Below, one piece after another: positions 1-8,459 of a DNA stretch of 64,000 nucleotides. The DNA comes from Dyadobacter koreensis (GTDB taxonomy: Bacteria > Bacteroidota > Bacteroidia > Cytophagales > Spirosomataceae). Numbering within the stretch: position 1 is the first letter of the stretch; the number at the start of each line of letters is the position of its first letter. Position numbers and translations under genes: made by a program. The DNA is taken from the NCBI RefSeq assembly GCF_900108855.1, contig NZ_FNXY01000002.1, positions 610,967 through 674,966 on the forward strand, written 5' to 3'. A model generated the notes under the pieces. It was given only the letters and a program-made list of their open reading frames with translations, had not been told where the DNA came from and made no database searches.

Positions 1-89
1 TTAGGCCGACTGATTTTATATTGACCAAAAGAACATGGACCTGATAGAAATAATAACGTCAGTACGAAAAGTGATTTCTTTATTATCAT
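1..89 (-). CDS. Secreted protein, N-terminal fragment cut by window edge
   Basis: An open frame on the minus strand starts at the ATG at 89-87 and runs off the left edge. It encodes 29 residues beginning MIIKKSLFVLTLLFLSG and then CSFGQYKISRP. This is a clear signal peptide: two lysines, a hydrophobic stretch of about 12 residues, then small residues before a probable cleavage near SFG-Q. The ATG lies 22 bases after the stop of the symporter gene, in the same direction, so it is probably the next gene of the same operon. Too little is present to assign a family. Confidence 0.6.
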   Translation of the reverse strand, partial: MIIKKSLFVLTLLFLSGPCSFGQYKISRP

Positions 90-110
90 GATAGTAAGTG
101 AGTTGCGATT

Positions 111-1829
111 TTATGAGTGCAGGATTTGGTCTTTTATTTCTGTTGAAACCAGGCTGATTTTCCGGGAGGCGCGCCATGGAATAATTGCAGTAAGCAGAAT
201 GCCAAATGCTATCGCAGCCGTTAAAACAGAACCGATTGTCGTCAAAGCACTTAAAATAAATAGCAGAAAAGCGGTGAAGGCAAGTGCCCCTGCGATTACG
301 CGCAAACCGAATTGGTTTTGTCTCCGAGCTTCGGTCTTTTCTTCTTCAGAGCTTTCCAGGAAATCGAATTTTCGTTGTGCCATAACTGCCTGGTAAACGT
401 CATAGTCAGAGCTGGTTGCAGTTTTTCGAGAAAGCAGCCATTCATTGATTGCCAGTAAAATGATAGGCAAACCGATACCAAGAAGCATTTCTTCGGAGCG
501 GCTGAGTTTAAAACCTGCCGTTACGGGTAGGATAATTTTGAAAAGTAAATTAACCGTCAATGTTGAACCGGTAATCCAAAGCGTAGCCTTTCCGGTTAAC
601 TTTTTAGAAAATAGAGCCCAAAGTGCGGGTGCTAAAAGTGGTCCTCCGGTAACGGCGCCGATACTTAAAACAACTTCCACAATCCCGCCGGCAGCCGGTA
701 CCAGCAAAGCGATCACGATCATTCCAATACCAAAGACAAGTGACGATAATCGTGCGACGGACATCAGCTTTTTGTCTGATGCGCCCGGATTGATCATGCC
801 TTTGTAAATATCGTTTGTGAAAACGGCTGACACGACATTTAAGGTTGTATTGGCTGAGGCGGAAGTCGAGAAATACATACCGGTCAGCATCAGTCCCATT
901 AAACCCGGAGGCAAAACCAATTGGCAAACCTTCAAATAGGCATTTTCAGTATCCAGACCTATGAGATCAGGATTGATAGTCCGGTAAATCATTGGAGGAA
1001 GCATCCAGATAATTGGGCTGATCAGATATAGTCCCGCAAACAGAAAGGAAACTTTTCGGGCAGACTTCCCGCTGTCGACGCTGGTGTAACGTTGTACGAA
1101 AGTCCAGTTGCCGCCGATATAACAAATGTGATAGAGTGTGAAGGCGATGATAAATCCGAAAGTATATTCTCCGTTTAATAGTTCGAAGAAACCATCAGGT
1201 GCCTTTGTCGTAACCGCTTCCCAACCGCCGGCGGCATTTAGGGATAAGGGTAAAATGATAAAAACGGCGGCTGTTAAAATCACAAATTGAAGAATATCAG
1301 TCACCATTACAGCCCACAAGCCGCCAACAGCCGTGTATGCGATCATCATTATTCCTAAAACAATAGTGCTGTGTATCAACGGAAATCCCAATGAAACACT
1401 GACCAGTTTTGCGACCGGATATAAAACAGAACCTTTAATGAAAAGAGAAACAAGCGTAAAAATGTAGATGAACGTTTTCTGTACCGTCAATCCCAATCGT
1501 TCTTTTACAAATTCTGCTGCCGTCAAAGCGCCGGTTGCTTTCCATTTTGGAGCCAGCCAAAGTCCCGTGATCAGCGCACCTATACACATCGTCCACTGAA
1601 TTGTGACCGAAACCCAGCCATATTTATAAGCAATAGCACCCCAGGCGACAAAAGTACCCGCCGAGAAAAAACTCATAAACAGAGAAAGTCCTCCGATAAA
1701 CCAGGGCACGGATTCGCCTCCGGCAAAGAAGGATTTCATATTCCGTCCTGTCCGGACGAAAAGCATTCCGATAAACAAAACGAAGGCCGAAAAAATAAAA
1801 ATGACGGCGGTATCAATGGGTGAGTTCAA
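111..1829 (-). CDS. Sodium:solute symporter (SSS family)
   Basis: Inner-membrane secondary transporter of the SSS family, which imports sugars or other small solutes with sodium. The 572 residues form about 13-14 hydrophobic segments. The family pattern GGLWAVMVTDILQ (residues 169-181) is present, as is the early FFAGGESVPWFIGG stretch (34-47). The start appears to be TTG at 1829: no in-frame ATG lies between it and the upstream stop, and the next Met (residue 22) would remove half of the first membrane segment. It is the seventh gene of a susC-led operon, 41 bases after the toroid protein, so it probably takes the final breakdown product across the inner membrane. The substrate cannot be read from sequence. 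Confidence 0.9.
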   Translation of the reverse strand: MNSPIDTAVIFIFSAFVLFIGMLFVRTGRNMKSFFAGGESVPWFIGGLSLFMSFFSAGTFVAWGAIAYKYGWVSVTIQWTMCIGALITGLWLAPKWKATGALTAAEFVKERLGLTVQKTFIYIFTLVSLFIKGSVLYPVAKLVSVSLGFPLIHSTIVLGIMMIAYTAVGGLWAVMVTDILQFVILTAAVFIILPLSLNAAGGWEAVTTKAPDGFFELLNGEYTFGFIIAFTLYHICYIGGNWTFVQRYTSVDSGKSARKVSFLFAGLYLISPIIWMLPPMIYRTINPDLIGLDTENAYLKVCQLVLPPGLMGLMLTGMYFSTSASANTTLNVVSAVFTNDIYKGMINPGASDKKLMSVARLSSLVFGIGMIVIALLVPAAGGIVEVVLSIGAVTGGPLLAPALWALFSKKLTGKATLWITGSTLTVNLLFKIILPVTAGFKLSRSEEMLLGIGLPIILLAINEWLLSRKTATSSDYDVYQAVMAQRKFDFLESSEEEKTEARRQNQFGLRVIAGALAFTAFLLFILSALTTIGSVLTAAIAFGILLTAIIPWRASRKISLVSTEIKDQILHS

Positions 1830-1870
1830 GCGTTCAGGAGTGTTAGGTGAATTGATTTTTTTGAGGTTTT

Positions 1871-4456
1871 TTATTTAAATTGAATAGCAATCACTTCAAT
1901 ACCAAAACCCGGAATGTTGTAGGAAAAGGAATTGTCGGATGCGGTAATGGTCTGATCAGATTTCATATTCCGGATTTTCGAGATCTTTTTTCCGGAAGTC
2001 CATTTTTCCGGATTTAAAGTTATTTTGCCAGATGTTGCTTGGGAGCGGTCATTAAGCAGCATGAGATAGGCCTCATTTTTTTGACCGTTTTCTGCCAGAA
2101 TATAATCTATAACGGGTTTGTCATTTTGAACAAAACCCTCCCGAATTACCAGGTTTGACTTTTCACCATAAACCGATCCGGGTTCAAAGCCATAAGTCTG
2201 GTGAGGACCGACTTTCGGGGTGACAAAACCTCTCGGGAAAATGACTTTTCCGTCAGATCTCATTTCAGTTTCAGACAATAAATAATCTGTAATCCAGCCG
2301 ATTTGCCACCATGCATGATGTGGATAGGGACCAGCACCTTTGTTCATGGATTGCCAGTAATAGGAAGCTACACTCGTTTTAGGATCGACAAAAGCGTCAC
2401 GGCCAATAGATGCAGATCTTGCCAGATCAGCAAAAATCTGTTCGCCGGAAATTTTATACATTCTGATAAAAAGTCCGGCGTGACTGGCCAATTGAATGGG
2501 ACCATGGCGCGTCGCTGAGCCGAAAATTCCACCATGCTCAAAGCTCAAACCGGCCTGACCGATTTCCCAATCTTCTCTTTCAGAGCCATTAACGATTTTG
2601 ATTTTTTGGGATGGAATCGGATGCGTATAGATTGAGCTCACATAAATTTTAGCAGAAGTGATAGCTGCTTTTTTATAACGCTCATCTTTTGTCATATCAA
2701 AAAGATCTAGCAAAGCCTGAGCAGATTGTCCGGTTGCGAAGTCAGGCGCATAACGCGCGTCACCACAAACACCAAGAAAAGAACCGGTTTCAACAGCGTT
2801 TTTAATAAACCAATCTGCACCTTTTTGAGCAGCTTTCAGATATTTTTCATCTTTCAAAATCCGGTAAGCGACGATCAAACCGTAGAAGGTAGGACGAACA
2901 TCTTTGATATCCTTAAATATTTCTTCTTCCGTTTTCCGATCATAGGCAACAGCAAAACTTCCATCTGGTTTTTGCCAGCGTAACAATTTTTCAGCACCGA
3001 ATTTCAGTCTGTCTTTTAATTCCGTATTATCAGGTTCAAAAAGGAGCATATTGCCAATGTCCAGCATGATGTAATAAGTCAGGCCGATCGGTTCTACAAC
3101 TGATCCCCATTCCTCCACAAACTTTTTACTTTTTGCGAGATAGTATTGTCCTTCGATTGCGCCTTTGAAAAAACCATTGTCGGTTATTTGCTGAACCAGT
3201 TTGAAATTCTCCGCCGGCGGTAATACTTTCTGAGTCAATTCCGGATCTTTGGTTTCGTGGGCAAGCATCCACATGGCGCCATAATCCGAATTTTTCATCG
3301 CATCCTTATTCGAACCGACGACACCGCCGAGGTATGATTGTGCACCGATTTGTTTTCCTTTATATTCTTCAATATTCCAGAGCGAAGTTTTCGGATCGAT
3401 CAGATAATGGTGCATTTTTTCGATACGATCCGATAAAGATTGGGTGCTCTGACGAAGTGCCAGTCCTTCTTTAAATTGATACACATCGTAAATGGCATGA
3501 TTCAGTGCCTGAAACCAGTCACCTGAAATCAGACTATAACGAAACCCGTAACTTATATCCTGACTCATTTCTCTTTCCGATTTTTCTTCTCCCAAAACCG
3601 GATAATATAAAGTAGGCGATAGCTGAGATTTTCGGTCCATGTGGGACAAGCCGATGAACCAATCCGTTTGCGTTATTTTGTCTTTTGCCCAGGGATCACG
3701 AGCTAAGCCGGGTTCAGGAATGACAGAAAAGGTAATTCCACTTTTGCTGCTCATGAGCGGACTTAAAGTACTCGCACAACGTTCGCGATAAATGACGGGA
3801 CGATCTGGAATTCCATGACCATAAGCATAAGCCAGAGCGAAATTTTCCTGCATAAAATTTCCCTGAAAATAACCCGGAACAGAAACCCAGCTCATTTTTT
3901 CCTTTTCCAAAACCGCCAGTGTCGGTGTTGCCAGGGAGAAAAACCCTTTTCTTTTTGGAATCAGTTTTTGGATCACCTGAATATCTGATCCATATTTTTC
4001 ATCCAGTTTCCAATCGGCGATAATAGTTGCAACCTCCGTTTCCTGGCTGAATTGAAAATGATTTTTATCTATGGTTTTTACTTTGGAAGGAAAAAAATGG
4101 TATGCCTTTCCGGCAGTATTCAATGAAACGGCCGTTGTGCTTTCTTTCCATTGTTCCCGCTGATAATGGTAGGCGTCTTCCGGGAATTTTCCGCCTGTTA
4201 TTTTCTCAAAAGTTTCTGACGATTCAGATGAAGGTTTTGCTTCGGCAAATAACAAAGTATATTCGCCGGAAGGAGTGAGATCTGAAATCCACTTTCCATT
4301 TTTATTAACAGCAATCTTTTGAAGGCGGTAACCTTTCGCGGCTTTTTGCCAGACAATTTCTACATTTTTGTTGCTCAACGTCACTGTCTTGGGAGTTTGT
4401 CCCAAAGCAATGACAAAAGAAATCAGGATGGAAAATAGCGTCAGGTAATATTTCAT
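1871..4456 (-). CDS. Large secreted alpha/alpha-toroid (six-hairpin glycosidase-like) protein
   Basis: 861 residues with a type I signal peptide (MKYYLTLFSILISFVIALGQ). I cannot name the family. The first ~330 residues look beta-rich. From about 340 to 720 there are repeated amphipathic helices with aromatic and Gly-rich turns (LLRWQKPDGSFAVAYDR, FATGQSAQALLDLFD, AAQKGADWFIKNA), the pattern of alpha/alpha-toroid six-hairpin glycosidases and polysaccharide lyases. The last ~120 residues look like a beta-sandwich. It sits 10 bases after apbE and before the symporter in a susCD operon, so an exported glycoside hydrolase or lyase is a fair inference. Catalytic residues are not identifiable by eye. 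Confidence 0.7.
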   Translation of the reverse strand: MKYYLTLFSILISFVIALGQTPKTVTLSNKNVEIVWQKAAKGYRLQKIAVNKNGKWISDLTPSGEYTLLFAEAKPSSESSETFEKITGGKFPEDAYHYQREQWKESTTAVSLNTAGKAYHFFPSKVKTIDKNHFQFSQETEVATIIADWKLDEKYGSDIQVIQKLIPKRKGFFSLATPTLAVLEKEKMSWVSVPGYFQGNFMQENFALAYAYGHGIPDRPVIYRERCASTLSPLMSSKSGITFSVIPEPGLARDPWAKDKITQTDWFIGLSHMDRKSQLSPTLYYPVLGEEKSEREMSQDISYGFRYSLISGDWFQALNHAIYDVYQFKEGLALRQSTQSLSDRIEKMHHYLIDPKTSLWNIEEYKGKQIGAQSYLGGVVGSNKDAMKNSDYGAMWMLAHETKDPELTQKVLPPAENFKLVQQITDNGFFKGAIEGQYYLAKSKKFVEEWGSVVEPIGLTYYIMLDIGNMLLFEPDNTELKDRLKFGAEKLLRWQKPDGSFAVAYDRKTEEEIFKDIKDVRPTFYGLIVAYRILKDEKYLKAAQKGADWFIKNAVETGSFLGVCGDARYAPDFATGQSAQALLDLFDMTKDERYKKAAITSAKIYVSSIYTHPIPSQKIKIVNGSEREDWEIGQAGLSFEHGGIFGSATRHGPIQLASHAGLFIRMYKISGEQIFADLARSASIGRDAFVDPKTSVASYYWQSMNKGAGPYPHHAWWQIGWITDYLLSETEMRSDGKVIFPRGFVTPKVGPHQTYGFEPGSVYGEKSNLVIREGFVQNDKPVIDYILAENGQKNEAYLMLLNDRSQATSGKITLNPEKWTSGKKISKIRNMKSDQTITASDNSFSYNIPGFGIEVIAIQFK

Positions 4457-4466
4457 TAGAAAAAGT

Positions 4467-5471
4467 TTACAATACTGTGATTAAATTTTTTATTCCGTCG
4501 GTTAAATAAGCATTCAGTTTGCCGTCTTCGCTGCTGTATAAAATGACGGCGTCGATGTCTTTTCGTTCGCTCAAAAACCGTTTGGTTTCTTCCAGTCCCA
4601 TGACGAAAAATGCTGTATCGTAGCCATCCGCAGTGATGCCGTCGCGGGCAAAAACGGTTACGCTCAATAGAGAACTCTGCTCCATAGAACCGGTTTTCGG
4701 ATTGATGATATGGTTGAAAATCTGCCCATTCTTTTCAAAATGATTGCGGTAATTTCCTGCGGTCGTCATGGCACGATCGGAAAGCTGAAACGAGCAATAG
4801 AGAGCTCCCGGTTTCAATGGATTTTCGATACCTGTTATCCAGGGTTTATGATCTGCCTTAAATCCTTTACAAAGAATTTCGCCCCCAATCTCTACCATAA
4901 AGCGGCTGATGTTCTGTTTATTTAAAAAGTTTCCGATCACATCAACTGAGTAACCTTGCGCAATTCCATTGAAGTCGATTTGTACGTTTGATTTTGTTTT
5001 TTTTACGGACAACGAATCAAATACAACATCATCGAAACCGATTAATTGCAACAAGGAATCTACGTTCACATTCTCAGGATTTTTATTCTCTTTCGGACCA
5101 AAGCCATAAGCTTCCACCAGGGGTAAAATTGTTGGATCAAAGGCTCCGTTTGTCGCTTCAAAAATCTCTTTTGACTTTTTTAATACGGGATAGAAATAGG
5201 AAGATTTGTATAGATGAGAATCTGATTGGTTAAAATTTGAAAGTTCAGAATCGGACTTGTAAAGGGATAAACATAGATCGAAATCCAGCAAGATAGAATC
5301 GATATCGACTTTGAAATTTCGCCGTCTTTCGTCAAAATATTTAATATGATAGGTCGTGCCTTGCGCTTCTCCCCGAATAGAGATCACCGGAATATCATCG
5401 CACTTTGCTATCGTTGAAAACGACGATAGCAAAGCGAAAATGATAACAAGATTTTTCACGACTTTCTTCAT
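4467..5471 (-). CDS. apbE: FAD:protein FMN transferase (ApbE)
   Basis: ApbE transfers FMN from FAD to a threonine in exported proteins carrying a D-x-x-(S/T)-G-A-T motif, using Mg2+. The 334 residues start with an export signal (MKKVVKNLVIIFALLSS), so it should act in the periplasm. Family blocks are visible: DFNGIAQGYSVD (166-177), VEIGGE (193-198), TAGNYRN (237-243), HIINPKTG (254-261) and the metal-binding ADGYDTAFFVMG (281-292). It is 15 bases from the FAD-dependent oxidoreductase gene and in the same operon as a protein (7402-8418) with the motif DAKTGAT, its probable substrate. ApbE genes usually sit by NQR/RNF or fumarate reductase genes; here the setting is a glycan-uptake operon. Confidence 0.92.
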   Translation of the reverse strand: MKKVVKNLVIIFALLSSFSTIAKCDDIPVISIRGEAQGTTYHIKYFDERRRNFKVDIDSILLDFDLCLSLYKSDSELSNFNQSDSHLYKSSYFYPVLKKSKEIFEATNGAFDPTILPLVEAYGFGPKENKNPENVNVDSLLQLIGFDDVVFDSLSVKKTKSNVQIDFNGIAQGYSVDVIGNFLNKQNISRFMVEIGGEILCKGFKADHKPWITGIENPLKPGALYCSFQLSDRAMTTAGNYRNHFEKNGQIFNHIINPKTGSMEQSSLLSVTVFARDGITADGYDTAFFVMGLEETKRFLSERKDIDAVILYSSEDGKLNAYLTDGIKNLITVL

Positions 5472-5486
5472 AGCTAACAGATCATA

Positions 5487-7286
5487 TTAAGGTTGCGGCG
5501 AAACTGTTTCACCTTTCAGTATCGCCATTAATTCAGGCAAATGATCCTGATAAACACCTCTTGGCGTGGTCTTGTATTTTGATGTCAGGTAGGCAGCGAA
5601 CCCGACCACTTCGCCCATCATGCCGCAGGTTCTCATCACACGCGTACTTCCAAAAGCGACATGGGTAGTACTAATATTTCTTCCCGCAACGAAAAGATTC
5701 TGTATATTTTTGGAATAGAGACAGCGGTAAGGGATCGTGTATGGTGCTACTTTAATATGTTTCGTTCCTGCAAAAAACTCCTGTCCTTCAAAGTATTTAC
5801 TGTTTTTTGAGTCAGGGAAATGAAGGTCAATTGTCCAGGTAGCTGTTACCGAACCATCAGGATATTGTTTGCCTTCCTGAATATCCATCTGATTTAAAAT
5901 ATGGTCACCAATTATTCTACGGGATTCACGTTTTCCACCGATATAGGCTACCCAGGCCAGCTCATGTTTGGCATATTTCTGAGACTTGTGGTTTTTTAAA
6001 TAGGACCAGTTACCATAGATCGCACGCAGGTTATGATCCCGGATTTTCTCGGCATCCGTGATCGTATTGAAATTACCAAAGCCGGTTTCCCATTCCCAAT
6101 CCGCTTTGCTGTTATCGATGTGATATTCATCAGAAAATTGAAGTGCCCAAGGTGTTTCGGGAAAAGTAGAGACGGTGTCGCGAGGCAGCGAAGCCCAGAG
6201 ATTGGAGGTGCCCAAAGTGAAATCATCCGCTTTTTCGGCAGCAAGTGATTCTCCGGTTTCGGCCTTGCTTTCTCTCCCCATACGAAATTCCGCTCCGGCC
6301 AGATAACCGATCGTTCCGTCACCCGTACAGTCTGAAAAGAAAGATCCTTCGAATCTGGTTTCTTTGTTTGTTGCAATATCCCGTCCGATCACGGCGGTGA
6401 TAATATCATTTTGTTTTTCAACTTTATAAACAAACGTGTTCAGGAAAAGCGAAATATTTTTCTCCGCTTTGACGATCGAAGTTTTTCTAGCGTCCCCGTA
6501 TTCTTTTGCATCCGGATTTCCATTTCCGGGATCTCCATTATCCATTTCGCGAACGATTCGGCCAAGTTTGGGATAATAATTTTTATCCACATCACCCATC
6601 AGATGCACCCGGATTTCTGAGCTGTTATTTCCACCCAAAACCGGACGGTCCTGAATCAGAGCAACCTTTAATCCCATCCGGGAAGCTGAAATCGCCGCAC
6701 AGGTTCCGGCAATGCCACCGCCAACTACAACCATATCAAAATGCCCGGCGGATACAGGTTTTTCGGTAAGATTTAATAATTTTTTTCGGAAAGCAGTTAA
6801 TTCTTCGAGCTTGTTCGGCGGCGTAAATTTCGGGGCATCGGTGAAAAGAACAGCATCGCAGCGGCCGTTAAATCCGGTCAGGTCTTTAATGGATAATTTA
6901 ATCTGGTCACTTATTATTTCCGTTTCTCCGGCATCGTACCATTTCCATTCATCAGATCCACTTTCGCCAAAAATTTGCGTGATCGTTTTTCCGTCAATGG
7001 CGACCTGGAATTTTCCGGGACCTTTTGGGAAAGGTGCCCAGTCTTTTGTCCGTACCCAAATGTGATATTTTCCTTTTTTTGGAAATTTTACGGTAGTTGA
7101 TGCGTCCCTGACCGGCCGCCCCATGCCGTGCGCCATAAGATAGGACGAGCCCATAACGACGAAAGATTGCTGATCGATAACCCAGCCGCCTTTGTCTTCA
7201 AATGATTCTGTTTCTACGAAAACGTGGTTTTGCGCGGAAAGCTGTATGGCGAATAACAGAAGAAATAAAGTTATATAGTTTCTCAT
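5487..7286 (-). CDS. Exported FAD-dependent oxidoreductase with carbohydrate-binding-like N-terminus
   Basis: Pfam FAD_oxidored-type flavoprotein. The signal peptide is MRNYITLFLLLFAIQLSAQ. I chose this start (7286) over one 8 codons upstream (7310), because the longer form puts eight polar residues before the signal. Residues ~20-155 form a beta-rich domain (VFVETESFEDKGGW, KKGKYHIWVRT) resembling the carbohydrate-binding sandwiches often fused to PUL enzymes. The FAD Rossmann motif VVVGGGIAGTCAA is at 186-198, followed by the LGGNNSSE loop (217-224). A C-terminal FAD block LFVAGRNISTTHVAFGSTRVM closes the fold. It probably oxidises a sugar or glycoside outside the cytoplasm. Its electron acceptor is unknown; the flavinylation-motif protein two genes away is a candidate. 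Confidence 0.85.
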   Translation of the reverse strand: MRNYITLFLLLFAIQLSAQNHVFVETESFEDKGGWVIDQQSFVVMGSSYLMAHGMGRPVRDASTTVKFPKKGKYHIWVRTKDWAPFPKGPGKFQVAIDGKTITQIFGESGSDEWKWYDAGETEIISDQIKLSIKDLTGFNGRCDAVLFTDAPKFTPPNKLEELTAFRKKLLNLTEKPVSAGHFDMVVVGGGIAGTCAAISASRMGLKVALIQDRPVLGGNNSSEIRVHLMGDVDKNYYPKLGRIVREMDNGDPGNGNPDAKEYGDARKTSIVKAEKNISLFLNTFVYKVEKQNDIITAVIGRDIATNKETRFEGSFFSDCTGDGTIGYLAGAEFRMGRESKAETGESLAAEKADDFTLGTSNLWASLPRDTVSTFPETPWALQFSDEYHIDNSKADWEWETGFGNFNTITDAEKIRDHNLRAIYGNWSYLKNHKSQKYAKHELAWVAYIGGKRESRRIIGDHILNQMDIQEGKQYPDGSVTATWTIDLHFPDSKNSKYFEGQEFFAGTKHIKVAPYTIPYRCLYSKNIQNLFVAGRNISTTHVAFGSTRVMRTCGMMGEVVGFAAYLTSKYKTTPRGVYQDHLPELMAILKGETVSPQP

Positions 7287-7401
7287 ACTTGTTTGTTTTG
7301 TTCCTGGCATTCAGGGTTAAAACCTTGAATACGGATGGTTTGTGATTTCCCAGGGCCGAACTCCGGGTTAGTGTTTCTTTTCCTCTATTTCGGATTTGTC
7401 A

Positions 7402-8418
7402 TTATTCATCATTTGCATCATCCAGGATTCTTCGGATTCTGGCCGGGAGTTTAGCCTGATTTTTCAAAATTTCAATTTTCAGTTTTCGCTGTTCGTCATT
7501 AGATTTTTCAAGATCATCGGCGATGCTTTCTGTTAAAGTTTGGTTTAAAGGAATAGTCATTAATTTTTTTAAAATCGCGATCTGCATCGGGTAGGAAGAA
7601 GATTGGAAAACTTCCCAGAGCCAGTTCTGTTTTTGAGGTTTTGAAAAGAATTCATTCCCCATTTTTTGCAAGGCCGTCCTTGCAGTAAAGAGATTTTTTC
7701 CTGCAATAATTTTTTCGATATCCTGTTCAAAAGATTTTGCGATTTTACCATCTTTCAGAATTACCTTTTCCAGCGCCCAGTACTGATAATGGTAATTTTT
7801 ATCAGCAAGAAATGAGTGAAGCAGCTGGTCATTTTTATAAGTTTCCGTTATTTTCAGCATTTCAGGAACGGCTTTTCCGTAAGCGATTTTCCAGAGTGTA
7901 AAACAGGTATAAACCGCCCCGTCGATCACTTCATTTTTAATCGTTTTCAGTGTAGCACCTGTTTTCGCGTCGACAGAATCTGAAAGATCGTCTGTGCCTT
8001 TTGTGATCAGATCTTCCATATTCAGGCCGGCGAAAATGGAGTTTTCCTTCGCCAGAATATCCTGCAGTTTTGCGTAGTCTTCCGGCTTGAATTCGTCATG
8101 ATCAATTTTTGTCAGAACCTTGCCTTCGGGTAAATCATACCTTTGATAATTACCAAGAAGATCCCAGTAAAAATTAATATAAACTGGCTTGCACTCATTG
8201 GTGTAACAAACCGGGGTGAAAATATTCCGGAAAAAATATTGCGGCCTGCCCGCATCGTCCAGTTTTAATTTTAGCGTATAGGTAAGCGTATCATTTTCAA
8301 CGATTGTGAACTCCCGAATTTTTTTCATTTGCTTGTCTGTTGACATAATACTTTCCCCTTCGTTTCCAAAAAGGAAAAGAAGAGGTGTAAGTATTAAAAG
8401 ACAAGAAAAATTGAACAT
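7402..8418 (-). CDS. Exported protein with FMN-binding-like motif (predicted ApbE substrate)
   Basis: 338 residues with a hydrophobic leader (MFNFSCLLILTPLLFLFG). I do not recognise the whole protein. Residues 150-156 read DAKTGAT, which matches the D-x-x-(S/T)-G-A-T flavinylation motif of FMN-binding domains; Thr156 (codon 7953-7951) would carry FMN. The following KTIKNEVIDGAVYTCFTLW also resembles the helix after that motif in FMN-binding domains. A CX4C pair (C71, C76) lies in PVCYTNECKPVYINFYWDL and could form a disulfide or bind a metal. The C-terminal half is helical, with HEAT-like spacing. It lies between susD and the FAD oxidoreductase in an operon that also encodes ApbE. The motif is seen; modification and redox role are inference. 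Confidence 0.7.
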   Translation of the reverse strand: MFNFSCLLILTPLLFLFGNEGESIMSTDKQMKKIREFTIVENDTLTYTLKLKLDDAGRPQYFFRNIFTPVCYTNECKPVYINFYWDLLGNYQRYDLPEGKVLTKIDHDEFKPEDYAKLQDILAKENSIFAGLNMEDLITKGTDDLSDSVDAKTGATLKTIKNEVIDGAVYTCFTLWKIAYGKAVPEMLKITETYKNDQLLHSFLADKNYHYQYWALEKVILKDGKIAKSFEQDIEKIIAGKNLFTARTALQKMGNEFFSKPQKQNWLWEVFQSSSYPMQIAILKKLMTIPLNQTLTESIADDLEKSNDEQRKLKIEILKNQAKLPARIRRILDDANDE

Positions 8419-8459
8419 TGATTACGGTAGTTTGAATCTGATAACCTGAAAGAAATAAC

